Source of the DNA: Hymenobacter sp. CRA2
GTDB lineage: Bacteria > Bacteroidota > Bacteroidia > Cytophagales > Hymenobacteraceae
Assembly (NCBI RefSeq): GCF_002007105.1
Contig: NZ_MVBC01000024.1
Coordinates: 1 to 33,403 of the forward strand
Reading direction: 5' to 3'
Length of the DNA stretch: 33,403 nt
Under the pieces are notes generated by a model. The model made no database searches, was not told the origin of the DNA, and saw nothing but the letters and a program-made list of their open reading frames with translations. How positions within the stretch are numbered: the first letter of the stretch is position 1; each line of letters opens with the position of its first letter. Position numbers and translations under genes: made by a program. Of the stretch, positions 24,132-32,885 are shown in pieces.

Positions 24132-27100
24132 ATGCTCAAACTTTTATTCCGCTTTACGGCGCTCTGGGTGCTGCTGGCCCTGCTCAGCCCGGGCGCAGCC
24201 CAGGCCACTCACCTGCTGGGCGGCGAAATGAACTACCGCTACCTCGACGCCAACGGGCCGGCCGCCGCGCCTTTCCGCTACCAGATAACCGTGGTGGTGT
24301 ACGTGAATACCAACAGCGGCGCCACGCCCAACGGCCAGGGCCGCCCCGACGTGGACGTATGGTTTTACAACAAGTCGCAGAACGGGGCGCGCATTCCGCT
24401 GACGACCATCAACACCCCGACGCCGTCGACAACCGGCAACCTGCGTATTCCGCGCACCAGCTTCGCCTACATCACGCCCCCCACGCCCGGTGGCTGCTCT
24501 ATTCCGGGGGGCAACGTGCCGGTGACGCTGGCCAAGTACACCACTATCGTAAACCTGCCTCTCTCGTTTGATGGCTACTACGCCGTGTACACCGATAACG
24601 CCCGCAATAACGACGTCAACAACATCAACAACCCGGGCCTGACGAACATGACGCTGTACACGGAAATGGCGCCGCCGCTGATTCCGAACGTGTCGCCCGT
24701 CTTTTCCGATACGGCCGTGGTGGTGGTGTGCCAGGGAGACACCAGCATCGTCATCAACAACGCCTTCGACGCCGACGGCGACCGGCTGATTTATACGTTT
24801 GGCACTCCGTACCAGGGCTCGCCGACGACGGCACCGTTTGCCCCGCCGCCCGCGCCGATTACCTACGCGCCGGGCTTTAGCCTGATTTTTCCGTTTGGCC
24901 CGGGCACCGGCAGTTACGCCTCGCTCAATGCCAGCACGGGCATTGCCCGGTACTCGGCGCCTTCCATCGGCAAGTACGTGGTGGCCGTCGACGTGAAGGA
25001 GTACCGCCGCATCAACGGCGCCGAAGTGCTGGTGGGCACCACCCGCCGCGACGTGCAGTTGGTGTCGCGCACGTGTACGCCGAACATCAGTCCGCAGTTT
25101 ACCGCCGCCACGCTTTCGCAGCGCACGTTTACGGTGCAGGAAGGACAGACGCTCTCCTTCAGCATCGCCGCCACCGACGCCGACCGGAACCCCATCAACC
25201 TACGAGCTAACAGTGCCCTGCTCGACGGCCCCGGCAACTTCAACGCCACGTTTGCGGGTCAAGCCGGCGTCCTCTCCAGCACCGGCACGGGCACCGTCAC
25301 CATCACCGGCACGGCAGGTAGCGCCAACGGGCAGTTTGTCTTCACCCCGCGCTGCGGCGACGGGCGGGCCACTCCCTACGACGTAGCCGTGACGGCCACC
25401 GACGTGGCCTGCGGCGCCAAAACGGTGGCCGAAGTATTTCAGATCCTCGTGACCCGGGCCCCAGCACCCACGGCCCTGGCCGGGGATACGGTTATCTGCG
25501 ACGCCTCCCAGATTCGCACGTACACGGCCTCGGGCCCGGCGCCGGCCGGCGGCTACAGCTGGAGCGTACGCGGGGGCACCATTCAGGGAGCCAGCAACGG
25601 CTCCTCGGTGCAGGTGCTCTGGGCCGGCCCGGGACAGGGCCGCGTGACGGTGCGCAACGTATCAGCTTTCGGCTGCCAGAGCGACTCGGTGAGCCGTACC
25701 ATCAGCCTGCGCCCGGGCAGTAACCTGGCCGCCACGGCTTCGGTCGGCGCCATCTGCCTGGGGCAGTCGGTCACCCTTACGGCGACGGGGGGCACCACCT
25801 ACACCTGGACGGGCGGCACCCTGCCGCCGACTACCGGGCCGAGCATTACCGTCTCGCCCGCCCAGACCACTACGTACTCCGTCACGTCCAGCGACGGGGT
25901 ATGCACCACTACCCGCACCGTCACGGTGACGGTGAACCCGCTGGCGCAGGCCAGTGCCGGCAACAATATAGCCATCTGCCCCGGCGAGCCGACGCAGATC
26001 GGCACGGCCGCTTTGGCGGGGTACAGCTATCAGTGGAGCCCGGCCACGGGCCTGAGCAGCGCTACGGCGGCCCAGCCCACCGTCACGCTCACCAACTCCA
26101 GCACCACGGCGTCGCTGACGCAGCAGTACGTCCTGACGGCCACGACCGCCCAAGGCTGTCAGGCGCGGGATACGATAGTGGTTACCGTTCGGCCCACGGC
26201 CGACGTGCGGGCCGGCGCCGACGCAACGGTGTGCTCGGGCCAGGTCACCCGAATTGGCACGGCCGCTTTGGCGGGGTACAGCTATCAGTGGAGCCCGGCC
26301 ACGGGCCTGAGCAGCGCTACGGCGGCCCAGCCCACGGTCAGGCTTATCAACACGACCAGCGCGCCCATTATCCAGCAGTACATCCTCACAGCCCGCACAC
26401 CGCAGGGCTGCTCGTGGCCCGATACCGTGCAGGTGGTGGTAAACCCACGGCCGTTGGCCGACACCATTCAAGGTTCGGCTTCGGTGTGCCCCACGGTGCA
26501 GGGCGTGGCGTATTCCATTCGCCGTCCGCGCGGTGCAGCCTACCAGTGGCTGGTGAGCGGCGGCAGCATTGCCAGCGGGCAGGGCACGGCCGCCATTACC
26601 GTGAACTGGGGCTCGGCCAGCAACGCCGCCAGCATCCGGGCCTTCCGCATCGACCCCACCACGGGCTGCTCCTCTGACACAACCGTCTTCCCGGTGCGCA
26701 TCAACCAAGTGCTGGCCACCCAGCGCCCGACGGGCCCGCTGCGCGTGTGCCAGAACAGCGGTGCGCAGACGTATCAGATTCCGACGCCGACCAACGGCTC
26801 GACCTACGGCTGGCAGATCATCGGCGGCACGCAGGTAAGCACTACGGGCGGCTCGGTGAGCGTGAACTGGACCACGACCGGCATCGGCAAAATCGTAGCC
26901 ACGGAATCGAGCAACCCCGCCGGCGGCCGCTGCCTCGGCACCTCCGATACCCTGTACGTGACGGTGCTGCCCACGCCGGTAGCCCAGCAGATCAGCGGGC
27001 CGATGCGCTACTGCGCCAGCGCGCCGGGCACGTTTTCGGTGCCGAATACCGCCGGCTCCACCTACCGCTGGATGCTCAACGGCACGGCCGTGCCCAACGC

Positions 27101-28307
27101 CACGGCCGGCAGCCTGACGCTGACCAGCCTGACCGCCGGCACTTACACCCTGGCGGCCACGGAAACCAACGCCGCGGGCTGCGCCGGTCCCGCCGCGACG
27201 CGCCAGTTCACCGTTGACCCGCTGCCCGTAGCGCCCACGGTGGCCGGACCGCGGAGCATTTGCCCCGAAGGCCTCAGCGGCGTGAGCTACACCATTAATG
27301 GGGCCAGCGCCAGCAGCTCGTACCAGTGGACGGTGACGGGCGGCACCGTCGTGAGCGGGCAGAACACCGGCCGCGTGCAAATCAACTTCTCGCCCACGGC
27401 CACGGCCCGCAGCCTCGTGGTGACGGAAACCTCGCCGTTTGGCTGCGCGGGGCCGGCAACAAGCATTACGCTGCCCCTCGATAACGCCACAGTAGCCCTG
27501 CGCACGGCCTCGGTGGACCTGAGCAGCGACCAGAAAATCACGCTGGCCCTGAACGTGGCCGACCGCGCCAACAACGCCAACCAGGTGCGCATTATGCGCC
27601 GCGCGGCCGGTAGCACCGGCGCCTTCGCCCAGGTAGCCACCGTGGTCAACAGCGCCGCTACCTACGACGACACCAGTGTGGACGCCGACGCCTCGGCCTA
27701 CGAGTACCGCCTCGACCTGCTCAACAGCTGCGGCACGGTGCTCAGCAGCACCAACCACACCACCGTGCGCCTGGAAGTCACCGGCTCGCAGCTGGGCCAG
27801 GGCCGCCGGGAAGGTACCGTGGACCTGCGCTGGAGTGCCTACCAGGGCTTCCCGGTGAGCCGCTACGAGGTGTACCGCACGGCCGACAACGGCACCGCGG
27901 AGCTGGTGGCTACGGTGCCGGCCGGTGCCAGCGCCACCTACAGCACCAGCTTTGCCAGCAGCGCCGCCGGCTTCGACCAGAGCTTCCGCATCAAGGTGGT
28001 GAGCACCATAGCGGGCGTACAGTCGTGGTCGAACGAAGCCGGGCAGCGCTTTGCCAACCCGCTGGAGTTCTACAACGTGATGACGCCCAACGGCGACGGG
28101 CTCAACGACGTGTTCTACATCCGCAACGTGCAGCTTTACCCCGGCAACACCATGGCCATTTACAACCGCTGGGGCCGCGAGCTGTACCGCACCAAAGACT
28201 ACCGCAACACCTGGCAGGGCGACGCCCAACCGGCTGGCACTTACTACTTCCTGTTTACAGATGCCGCCGGCAAGACCACCAAAGGCTGGTTTGAAATCGT
28301 GAAGTAA
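24132..28307 (+). CDS. Large gliding-type surface protein with T9SS type B tail
   Basis: A 1391-residue secreted protein. The signal peptide is LLFRFTALWVLLALLSPGAAQA, and the mature start is THLLGGEMNYRYLD, common in Bacteroidota gliding-associated proteins. A cadherin-like region (about 190-450) is followed by a series of Ig/PKD-like modules (about 455-1120), many with 'YQW'/'YxWxVxGG' strands. Near residues 1150-1310 there are fibronectin III-like modules (VDLRWSAYQGFPVSRYEVYR). The gliding motility-associated C-terminal (type B sorting) domain covers the last 80 residues: FYNVMTPNGDGLNDVFYI, IYNRWGRELYRT, W-x-G ... GTYYFLF. Two adjacent modules share an exact 80-base DNA repeat. A role in adhesion or on the surface is likely; partners are unknown. 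Confidence 0.93.
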   Translation: MLKLLFRFTALWVLLALLSPGAAQATHLLGGEMNYRYLDANGPAAAPFRYQITVVVYVNTNSGATPNGQGRPDVDVWFYNKSQNGARIPLTTINTPTPSTTGNLRIPRTSFAYITPPTPGGCSIPGGNVPVTLAKYTTIVNLPLSFDGYYAVYTDNARNNDVNNINNPGLTNMTLYTEMAPPLIPNVSPVFSDTAVVVVCQGDTSIVINNAFDADGDRLIYTFGTPYQGSPTTAPFAPPPAPITYAPGFSLIFPFGPGTGSYASLNASTGIARYSAPSIGKYVVAVDVKEYRRINGAEVLVGTTRRDVQLVSRTCTPNISPQFTAATLSQRTFTVQEGQTLSFSIAATDADRNPINLRANSALLDGPGNFNATFAGQAGVLSSTGTGTVTITGTAGSANGQFVFTPRCGDGRATPYDVAVTATDVACGAKTVAEVFQILVTRAPAPTALAGDTVICDASQIRTYTASGPAPAGGYSWSVRGGTIQGASNGSSVQVLWAGPGQGRVTVRNVSAFGCQSDSVSRTISLRPGSNLAATASVGAICLGQSVTLTATGGTTYTWTGGTLPPTTGPSITVSPAQTTTYSVTSSDGVCTTTRTVTVTVNPLAQASAGNNIAICPGEPTQIGTAALAGYSYQWSPATGLSSATAAQPTVTLTNSSTTASLTQQYVLTATTAQGCQARDTIVVTVRPTADVRAGADATVCSGQVTRIGTAALAGYSYQWSPATGLSSATAAQPTVRLINTTSAPIIQQYILTARTPQGCSWPDTVQVVVNPRPLADTIQGSASVCPTVQGVAYSIRRPRGAAYQWLVSGGSIASGQGTAAITVNWGSASNAASIRAFRIDPTTGCSSDTTVFPVRINQVLATQRPTGPLRVCQNSGAQTYQIPTPTNGSTYGWQIIGGTQVSTTGGSVSVNWTTTGIGKIVATESSNPAGGRCLGTSDTLYVTVLPTPVAQQISGPMRYCASAPGTFSVPNTAGSTYRWMLNGTAVPNATAGSLTLTSLTAGTYTLAATETNAAGCAGPAATRQFTVDPLPVAPTVAGPRSICPEGLSGVSYTINGASASSSYQWTVTGGTVVSGQNTGRVQINFSPTATARSLVVTETSPFGCAGPATSITLPLDNATVALRTASVDLSSDQKITLALNVADRANNANQVRIMRRAAGSTGAFAQVATVVNSAATYDDTSVDADASAYEYRLDLLNSCGTVLSSTNHTTVRLEVTGSQLGQGRREGTVDLRWSAYQGFPVSRYEVYRTADNGTAELVATVPAGASATYSTSFASSAAGFDQSFRIKVVSTIAGVQSWSNEAGQRFANPLEFYNVMTPNGDGLNDVFYIRNVQLYPGNTMAIYNRWGRELYRTKDYRNTWQGDAQPAGTYYFLFTDAAGKTTKGWFEIVK
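26001..26080 (+). repeat. Exact 80-base intragenic repeat, copy 1
   Basis: Identical to 26256-26335 in the same reading frame, 255 bases (85 codons) apart. It encodes GTAALAGYSYQWSPATGLSS and the following ATAAQPT. Confidence 0.95.
26256..26335 (+). repeat. Exact 80-base intragenic repeat, copy 2
   Basis: Second copy of the repeat. Flanking codons diverge at once on both sides, so the identity is confined to one beta-strand module. Confidence 0.95.
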
Positions 28308-28327
28308 GCGCCGCGTACGATTCCGGC

Positions 28328-28364
28328 AAAACGGCCGTTCGGAGCATATCCGGGCGGCCGTTTT
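28328..28364 (+). terminator. Intrinsic terminator after the type B gene
   Basis: AAAACGGCCG (28328-28337) pairs perfectly with CGGCCGTTTT (28355-28364), starting about 20 bases after the stop codon. The A/T ends make it effective in both directions. Confidence 0.75.
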
Positions 28365-28400
28365 CCGTTACCTTCCGGCTGCTTTATTCCCCTTGATATT

Positions 28401-30758
28401 ATGCGTTTTCTATCCATTCTGGCCCTGATGCTGGGCAGCCTGACGGCCCACGGGCAGGTTATCCTCAACCTCGATTTCGAGCCCGAAGCCAACGGCCACC
28501 GGCCCCTGCTGCTCTGGGCCCGCCGCCAGCACCCCGACGATTTGCTCATCCGCCTCGACACCACTAGCCGAGCCCAGCACGGCCGCGGCAGCTTGCTGAT
28601 TGACGCCTCGCGGGCGGAGGAGCCAGAAGGCACTTACGTCTCGGCCTCGTTTCCCGTCACCGACTCGCTGCGCGGGCAAATCGTCACGTTCACCGTCTGG
28701 ATCCGGACGGAGGAGTTTGTGGGCCAAGCCTGGCTTAGCGGGTATTCCGGCCGCATCAACGAGACGCTTTCGAACAATAATACCCGCAACGACGCGGCCT
28801 CGGTAGCGCCTACGGCCGATTGGCAGCAGCTCCGGGTGCAGGTGCCCGTGAGCCGGGAAGCGGAGTCTTTATCGGTTTCGCTGCACGTCAACGGGCGCGG
28901 CCGCCTCTGGACCGACAACTTCCAGCTGCAGCAGCACGGCCGGCTTTACGTCGATGCGCCCTTGCCCGGTACTGAGCCCTTACTACTGCCACCCGGTACG
29001 CCCCTACCCGATTGGGACTTCGAGCGCCGTGGCCCAGCCGAAGTGCGCGGCCCCCAAGCCTGGCCCCGCCGCTGGCAGCCCGACTCAACTGTGGTGCAGC
29101 ACGGCCGGCGCAGCCTGCGCGTGCCCGCTACCGGCCCCGAAGCTATGCCGGTGTACCTGGGCGTGGTTCCGCTCGACTCCTTGCAGGACAAAACGCTGAC
29201 CATCCGCGGGTACGTGCGTTACGAAACGGCCGCCAACGCGCCGGCGCAACTGCAATACCGCCTCATCAGCAACAGCGACCGGCACACGTTTCCCTACGAC
29301 CGGTTCAAGTGGAAAAACACGTTGATAACGGTACCTCTACCTGCCTCCACCAGCCCCGCCAGCTGGCAGCGCTTCGAGCTTAAAATCCCTATTTCCGATA
29401 AGTATAACCACTCCGAACTAGCCCTGCTGCTGCAACCCGGCGCGGGCGCCGTGTGGCTCGACCACGTGGAGCTGCTCGTCAATGGCCACGGCTTTACGCC
29501 GGTGGCTCCGCCTACGCCGGGCCTGCCCACGGCTGCCGAGCTGGCCTGGCTGCGCAAAGCCGCCGCCCCGCTGCGCACCACCGCTCCCGACGGCGGTGAC
29601 CAGAAAGACCTGGCGGCTTTCGGGCAGCTGGTGGGCACGAGCAAAATCATTGGGCTGGGCGAAGTCACGCTGGGCTCGCACGAGCAGATGCAGCTCAAGC
29701 ACCGCCTGTTTCGCTACCTGGTGGAGCAAAAAGGCGTGCGCCTGCTGGCCCTCGAAGCCGACCTGGGCCCCTGCCTGGCCCTGAACGACTACTTGCAAAC
29801 CGGCCAGGGCGACCCTAAAGCCCTGGTGGCCGAGCTGCCCACCTGGGACACGGCCGAAATGCTGGCCCTGGTGCAGTGGATGCGCAGCTACAACCAGCGC
29901 GCCACCGGCGCCAAGCTGCAGCTGTTGGGCCTCGACATCCGCGAAGCGCCGGAGAGCCTGCGTTACCTGCGCCAGCACTTGCCCGCCGGCTCCTCTTACC
30001 GCGCCGATAAACTAAGCGAGCTGCAGCGCCGGCTGCGGGAGCTGGAAGCCGCCGACCTCCGCCTGAACCTGCTGAAAAAGCCCGACGACACCTCGCCCCT
30101 ACTGACCGATGTGCGCCGGCTGCTGGCCGAGCTGCGCGCCGCCTATGATGTACCAGCCAAGCTTTCCAGCCAGTACCACCCGTTGCCCAACGAGGCAGCG
30201 GTATTGCCCCAGCTGCTGCGGGCCGCCGAGCAGTACAGTCTCTATCACGCCCTGCCTGGGGGCCTCAGCCCGTCGTACCGCTACGCCTGCCTGGCCGAAA
30301 ACCTGCAGTGGGCGCGGGCGCAGGCCTCGGGCGGCAAAGCCGTGGTGTGGTCGCACAACGAAACCCTCTCCACTTACAACCGCGACGACGAAACCCTGGG
30401 CATGCAGCTGCGCCGCCAGTACGGCCCCGACTACCTGGCCGTGGGGCTGGTCTTCCACGAAGGCTCGTTCCGCGCTCTGCGTTCCGACGACCCACCCGCG
30501 TTTATCACGGCCACGGCGGCGCCGTCAGCCGTTGGCAGCTACGAGCATTATTTTCGGGCCGCTGCCCTGCCCACGGCCCTACTCGACGTGCGCACGCCTG
30601 ACCTGATGCCCGGCACGCAGTGGCTGTTCGAAAACCTGCTGCTGCGCGAAGGTGCCCTGAAAGCTTACGCGCAGCCCTTCAGCCGCCACAGTCTCCGCCG
30701 CGAATTCGACGCGCTGCTGTACGTGCCCAAGTCGACGCCGGCACAGGCGGTGCGGTAA
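28401..30758 (+). CDS. Exported erythromycin esterase-family protein with altered active-site motifs
   Basis: A 785-residue protein with a signal peptide (MRFLSILALMLGSLTAHG). Two beta-sandwich (carbohydrate-binding-like) modules follow (about 22-185 and 205-365), each starting 'L[ND]FE'/'WDFERRG' and containing 'HGRGSLLID'/'HGRRSLRVP'. The C-terminal half is an erythromycin esterase-family domain (about 385-785) with GLGEVTLGSHE, ALEADL, WDTAEMLALVQWMRSYN, LLGLDIR, VWSHNETLS, GMQLRRQYGPDYLAVGLVF and the terminal FDALLYVPKSTPA. Family members normally read G-E-x-x-H and H-N-x-H. Here the positions are Leu424 and Thr655 (His652 is kept). Antibiotic esterase activity is therefore doubtful. Function is unknown; it may be a lytic or carbohydrate-linked surface enzyme. 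Confidence 0.85.
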   Translation: MRFLSILALMLGSLTAHGQVILNLDFEPEANGHRPLLLWARRQHPDDLLIRLDTTSRAQHGRGSLLIDASRAEEPEGTYVSASFPVTDSLRGQIVTFTVWIRTEEFVGQAWLSGYSGRINETLSNNNTRNDAASVAPTADWQQLRVQVPVSREAESLSVSLHVNGRGRLWTDNFQLQQHGRLYVDAPLPGTEPLLLPPGTPLPDWDFERRGPAEVRGPQAWPRRWQPDSTVVQHGRRSLRVPATGPEAMPVYLGVVPLDSLQDKTLTIRGYVRYETAANAPAQLQYRLISNSDRHTFPYDRFKWKNTLITVPLPASTSPASWQRFELKIPISDKYNHSELALLLQPGAGAVWLDHVELLVNGHGFTPVAPPTPGLPTAAELAWLRKAAAPLRTTAPDGGDQKDLAAFGQLVGTSKIIGLGEVTLGSHEQMQLKHRLFRYLVEQKGVRLLALEADLGPCLALNDYLQTGQGDPKALVAELPTWDTAEMLALVQWMRSYNQRATGAKLQLLGLDIREAPESLRYLRQHLPAGSSYRADKLSELQRRLRELEAADLRLNLLKKPDDTSPLLTDVRRLLAELRAAYDVPAKLSSQYHPLPNEAAVLPQLLRAAEQYSLYHALPGGLSPSYRYACLAENLQWARAQASGGKAVVWSHNETLSTYNRDDETLGMQLRRQYGPDYLAVGLVFHEGSFRALRSDDPPAFITATAAPSAVGSYEHYFRAAALPTALLDVRTPDLMPGTQWLFENLLLREGALKAYAQPFSRHSLRREFDALLYVPKSTPAQAVR

Positions 30759-30972
30759 GTCCTGGCCTGCCCGCTGCGCTGCCCCTTGCCACTTCTCTAT
30801 CAGCTACACCTCCCGAGGGAAGAGAAACACCTCTCGACTAATCGAAAACACCCTCCAAGTAAGATGAAACACTCTCCCACCAAAGCAAAACCCCACAAAC
30901 CGCTATTTGGGCTATACCTCGCTCCATCCACAAAATCCGTGAAATCCGAAAAATCAGTCTAAATCCGTGGTC

Positions 30973-30980
30973 TATCTTTG
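30973..30980 (+). promoter_or_regulatory. -7 box of the rlmD promoter
   Basis: TATCTTTG matches TAnnTTTG. Transcription would start about 10 bases before the ATG at 30997, giving a very short leader. No good -33 TTTG is seen at the right distance. The 200-base gap before it is AT-rich relative to its surroundings and holds no other recognised feature. Confidence 0.6.
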
Positions 30981-30996
30981 TAAGGTGAATCCTGTG

Positions 30997-32409
30997 ATGC
31001 CCAATCCAAAGAAAATCCCGGCGGAAGACCTCCGCAACGTGGAGATACAAGACATGGTGGCCGAAGGCAAGTGCCTGGTGCGCCACAACAACCTCGTCAT
31101 TTTCGTGTCGGGCGTGGCCCCCGGCGACGTGGTGGACCTGCGCGTGACCAAGTCCAAGAAGAGCTACCTCGAAGCCGAGCCGGTGTTCTTCCACAAGTAC
31201 AGCGACCTGCGCGTACAGCCCTTCTGCCAGCATTTTGGCACCTGCGGCGGCTGCAAGTGGCAGCACCTGGCCTACGAAACCCAGCTGATGTACAAGCAGC
31301 AGCAGGTGAACGACACGCTGCAGCGCATCGGCAAGGTGGAGCTGCCCGAAATCCTGCCCATCATGGGCGCGCCGCAGACGACCTACTACCGCAACAAGCT
31401 GGAGTACACCTTCAGCTACCAGGGCTGGCTGACGGCGGAGCAGATCAAGGACGAAACCAAGCAGTACGACCGCCGCGTGCTGGGCTACCACCTGCCCGGC
31501 CGCTTCGATAAGATCATCGACATCGAGCACTGCTGGCTGCAGCCCGACCCGTCGAACCAGATTCGCCTGGCCTTCCGCGACTACGCCCGCGAAAACCAGC
31601 TGCGCTTCGGCAACATCATCAAGCACACCGGGCTGCTACGCACGCTCACCATCCGCACGGCCATCAGCACCGGCGAGGTGATGGTGGTGGCGCAGTTCTA
31701 CCGCCAGCACCAGCTCATCCCCACGATTCTGGACTACCTGCTGGAGCAGTTCCCCAGCATCACGTCGATGAACTACGTGCTCAACGACAAGGGCAACGAC
31801 TCGCTCGACGGGCTGGAAGTGGTGTGCTACAAGGGCCTTCCCTACATCCACGAGGAAATGGAAGGGCTGCGCTTCCGCGTGGGACCGAAGTCGTTTTACC
31901 AGACCAACTCGGCCCAGGCCTACGAGCTCTACAAGGTGGCCCGCGAGTTTGCCGGCCTCACCGGCTCGGAGCTGGTGTACGACCTGTACACCGGTGCCGG
32001 CACCATTGCCAACTTCGTGGCCCGGCAGGCCCGCGAGGTTATCGGCGTGGAGTACGTGGCGCAGGCCATCGAAGACGCCAAGCTGAACTCGCAGATCAAC
32101 GGCGTGCAGAACACCAAGTTCTACGCCGGCGACATGAAGGACGTGCTCACCAAGGACTTCACCGACCAGCACGGCCGCCCCGACGTCATCATCACCGACC
32201 CGCCCCGCGCCGGCATGCACCCCGACGTGGTACAGCGCCTCATCGAGCTGCGCGCCCCGCGCGTGGTGTATGTGAGCTGCAACCCCGCCACCCAGGCCCG
32301 CGACCTGGAGCTGCTCGCCGACACCTACCGCGTGACGCGCGTGCAGCCGGTGGACATGTTCCCGCACACCCACCACGTGGAAAACGTGGTGCTGCTGGAG
32401 CTGAAGTAG
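30997..32409 (+). CDS. rlmD: 23S rRNA (uracil-5-)-methyltransferase RlmD/RumA type
   Basis: A 470-residue SAM-dependent methyltransferase expected to form m5U in 23S rRNA (position 1939 in the E. coli enzyme). The N-terminal TRAM-like domain (about 10-65) is followed by iron-sulfur cluster cysteines 77, 83 and 86 (FCQHFGTCGGCKW) and Cys179 (EHCWLQ). The SAM-binding loop is YDLYTGAGTIANF, DPPRAGMHPDV follows, and the catalytic Cys428 is in VVYVSCNPATQARD. The start at 30997 (MPNPKKIPAEDLRN) is chosen because an upstream GTG in frame (30967) lies across the promoter box. It could also be the related RlmC/TrmA-type enzyme, but the cluster cysteines favour RlmD. Confidence 0.92.
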   Translation: MPNPKKIPAEDLRNVEIQDMVAEGKCLVRHNNLVIFVSGVAPGDVVDLRVTKSKKSYLEAEPVFFHKYSDLRVQPFCQHFGTCGGCKWQHLAYETQLMYKQQQVNDTLQRIGKVELPEILPIMGAPQTTYYRNKLEYTFSYQGWLTAEQIKDETKQYDRRVLGYHLPGRFDKIIDIEHCWLQPDPSNQIRLAFRDYARENQLRFGNIIKHTGLLRTLTIRTAISTGEVMVVAQFYRQHQLIPTILDYLLEQFPSITSMNYVLNDKGNDSLDGLEVVCYKGLPYIHEEMEGLRFRVGPKSFYQTNSAQAYELYKVAREFAGLTGSELVYDLYTGAGTIANFVARQAREVIGVEYVAQAIEDAKLNSQINGVQNTKFYAGDMKDVLTKDFTDQHGRPDVIITDPPRAGMHPDVVQRLIELRAPRVVYVSCNPATQARDLELLADTYRVTRVQPVDMFPHTHHVENVVLLELK

Positions 32410-32429
32410 CGGTTGTAGCTGAAACCGGC

Positions 32430-32512
32430 CGTCATGCTGAGCCCCGCCGAAGCATCTCTACCGAACGACTCAACGAAGCGGTAGAGATGCTTCGGCGGGG
32501 CTCAGCATGACG
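32430..32512. repeat. Perfect 34-bp-arm palindrome (full-length member of repeat family)
   Basis: Arms 32430-32463 and 32479-32512 are exact reverse complements around a 15-base spacer. The arms start CGTCATGCTGAGCCCCGCC and end GCATCTCTACCG. It lies 20 bases after rlmD, so it also forms a large 3' hairpin for that transcript. A half-copy is at 11181-11217, and diverged relatives with the same GTCATnCTGAGC end are at 3005 and 6232. Confidence 0.95.
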
Positions 32513-32531
32513 TTCTAATTTTTCATCCGTA

Positions 32532-32867
32532 ATGAGCCTTTCAGACAAGCGTTACAACGGTGAATGGGTGCGCATTCCGAATCGTGGCAACTCAGAAATC
32601 AATTATTTGATTGATAACGTCGAAGTAGCCCGAAAGGGGAAAGGCAATTTTTCTCGTTTACGCTATTCTGAAGTCTATCCGGATTCTTCCCATGTTCACT
32701 GCGAAATCTGCTGGATGACCATTGCCAATGGTAATTCAAATGATATCGAAACTGGCGGCTATTACGCAAATGAAACGTGGGTTTGCGACCAATGCTTTCA
32801 TATATTCATCGAGCCAGAGGATTATATGCGCGTAGTTGACACCTTCGAAAGAATACCGAAGCCCTAA
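32532..32867 (+). CDS. Hypothetical small protein with a possible Cys4 zinc site
   Basis: A 111-residue protein not assigned to a family. Two CxxC pairs (HCEIC at about residue 57, VCDQC at about 85) could bind one metal ion like a zinc ribbon. The rest is mixed and acidic at the C-terminus (IEPEDYMRVVDTFERIPKP), with no signal peptide or membrane helix. It is AT-rich compared with rlmD and sits 18 bases before the next AT-rich gene, so the two are probably co-transcribed. Codon usage and the neighbouring IS630 element suggest it was acquired. Confidence 0.72.
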   Translation: MSLSDKRYNGEWVRIPNRGNSEINYLIDNVEVARKGKGNFSRLRYSEVYPDSSHVHCEICWMTIANGNSNDIETGGYYANETWVCDQCFHIFIEPEDYMRVVDTFERIPKP

Positions 32868-32885
32868 CCACCAATATTTTTTACT

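Noticed and set aside
25662-28229. 855-codon open frame on the minus strand
   Set aside because: It mirrors the type B surface protein gene. Its translation is low-complexity Ala/Gly/Arg/His text without motifs, while the plus-strand frame has a signal peptide and a sorting domain.
28401-30758. Macrolide resistance gene
   Set aside because: The family match is real, but two histidines needed in known esterases are replaced and the protein is exported with extra modules, so resistance should not be inferred.
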